64,000 bases of DNA from Lactobacillus sp. ESL0700 (GTDB lineage: Bacteria > Bacillota > Bacilli > Lactobacillales > Lactobacillaceae), in the NCBI RefSeq assembly GCF_029392095.1, contig NZ_CP113930.1, positions 1,437,001-1,501,000 on the forward strand, given 5' to 3'. Below are positions 63,548 through 64,000 of this stretch, piece after piece. A program made the translations under genes and the position numbers. How positions within the stretch are numbered: position 1 is the stretch's first letter; every line of letters begins with the position of its first letter. The notes under the pieces were generated by a model. The model was not told the DNA's origin and did no database searches. It worked only from the letters and a program-made list of their open reading frames with translations.

Positions 63548-64000
63548 CTAATTTTCGTGATCATGGCCCGGCACAATCATCTCATCATTCTTGCCACGTT
63601 CACACTCAGCTTGAAAATTAATATGATTAATCCCCAATTGCTGCAACTTTTTACTAATTTGCTGCGTTAACTTTTCAAATTCACCAGCAGTTAATTTAGC
63701 ATCCACGTTAACGTGGGCATCAAGCATAATATAATTGTCGCTGTAGCGCCATAAATGCACATGATGAATATTTTTTATCTCTGGAAAAGATAACACAATT
63801 TGATTCATTTGTTCAAGGTCAATATCAGGATTTGATTCCATTAAAATATTCGCTGCTTTTTTAGTAATCTGATATGCCTCATGCAGAACAAACACTGATA
63901 CTAACATCGTCATGACAGGATCAAGCCAAGTAATCTGCCAGAAGTAAATAAATATCGCGCCAATGACGACAGCAACGCTAGACAAGGCATCACTCATCAT
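63548..64000 (-). CDS. Cation diffusion facilitator (CDF) transporter, 3' part
   Basis: The last 150 codons of a metal-efflux transporter; the 5' part lies beyond the window edge. It contains the DALSSVAVVIGAIFIYF helix with the conserved Asp of the metal site, one or two more helices, and a C-terminal cytoplasmic domain (about 60-150, FPEIKNIHHVHLW and HVNVDAKLTAGEF) typical of CDF proteins for Zn, Co or Fe. The visible first residues follow what should be a conserved His on the same helix. A His-rich tail (GHDHEN) is present. Confidence 0.88.
   Translation of the reverse strand: MMSDALSSVAVVIGAIFIYFWQITWLDPVMTMLVSVFVLHEAYQITKKAANILMESNPDIDLEQMNQIVLSFPEIKNIHHVHLWRYSDNYIMLDAHVNVDAKLTAGEFEKLTQQISKKLQQLGINHINFQAECERGKNDEMIVPGHDHEN

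Overview
The window looks like chromosome from a low-GC Lactobacillus, most likely Lactobacillus sensu stricto (acidophilus/delbrueckii group). The reasons are several exported proteins with SLAP-type surface-binding domains, the PepC aminopeptidase, the Firmicutes-type galT/galK pair, AT-rich spacers with strong GGAGG ribosome-binding sites, and the gene order cysS-mrnC-rlmB-sigma-rpmG-secE-nusG-rplK-rplA and tadA-ffs-dnaX. I cannot name the species. No rRNA, tRNA, CRISPR array, insertion sequence or prophage was seen.

Layout. 1-2.9 kb: the 5' part of dnaX (cut by the window edge), the SRP RNA gene with its terminator, tadA and an RsmC-like methyltransferase. 2.9-10.8 kb: a block of exported cell-envelope proteins: a beta-lactamase-fold hydrolase, an unknown secreted protein, a SLAP-CAP protein, an L,D-transpeptidase, a D,D-carboxypeptidase, two NlpC/P60 hydrolases and a C39-like peptidase. 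11-12.1 kb: rplJ-rplL with an attenuator-type L10 leader. 12.1-17.2 kb: the complete phosphate operon pstS-pstC-pstA-pstB-pstB-phoU. 17.4-27.4 kb: one gene for a giant serine-rich-repeat surface protein of about 3,326 residues that ends in three SLAP-like modules instead of an LPXTG anchor. It is followed by an 849-bp AT-rich gap.

28.2-36.3 kb: the translation/transcription cluster rplA, rplK, nusG, secE, rpmG, sigma factor, rlmB, mrnC and cysS, interrupted by a plus-strand DXS/transketolase-like gene. 36.5-38.3 kb: a locus of small, unrecognised genes: three tandem related membrane proteins, a frameshifted helical protein that may resemble bacteriocin immunity proteins, and a further membrane protein. 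The two plus-strand units share a promoter-proximal element. 38.3-46.8 kb: an ABC-2 exporter with an XRE-type regulator, an APC permease, gltX, radA, dut and a small GNAT-like protein. 46.9-52.7 kb: a compact operon of two fumarate-reductase-like flavoproteins, an SDR dehydrogenase and an MFS transporter, next to a LysR regulator. 53-64 kb: pepC, an EamA-like transporter gene broken by an in-frame TAA, a peptidase-E-like protein, an ABC exporter, galK-galT, a DUF4097-like protein, a P-loop kinase-like protein, a phosphoglycerate mutase paralogue and the 3' part of a cation-efflux gene.

The most notable items are the SLAP-anchored SRR protein with exact 219-bp internal repeats, the small-gene locus at 36.5-38.3 kb, two separate gene-inactivating lesions (an A7 frameshift and an in-frame TAA), a LexA/SOS-box-like palindrome upstream of the alternative sigma factor, and a duplicated L1-operator-like leader in rplK-rplA. 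All identifications come from reading motifs and gene order; no database search was run.
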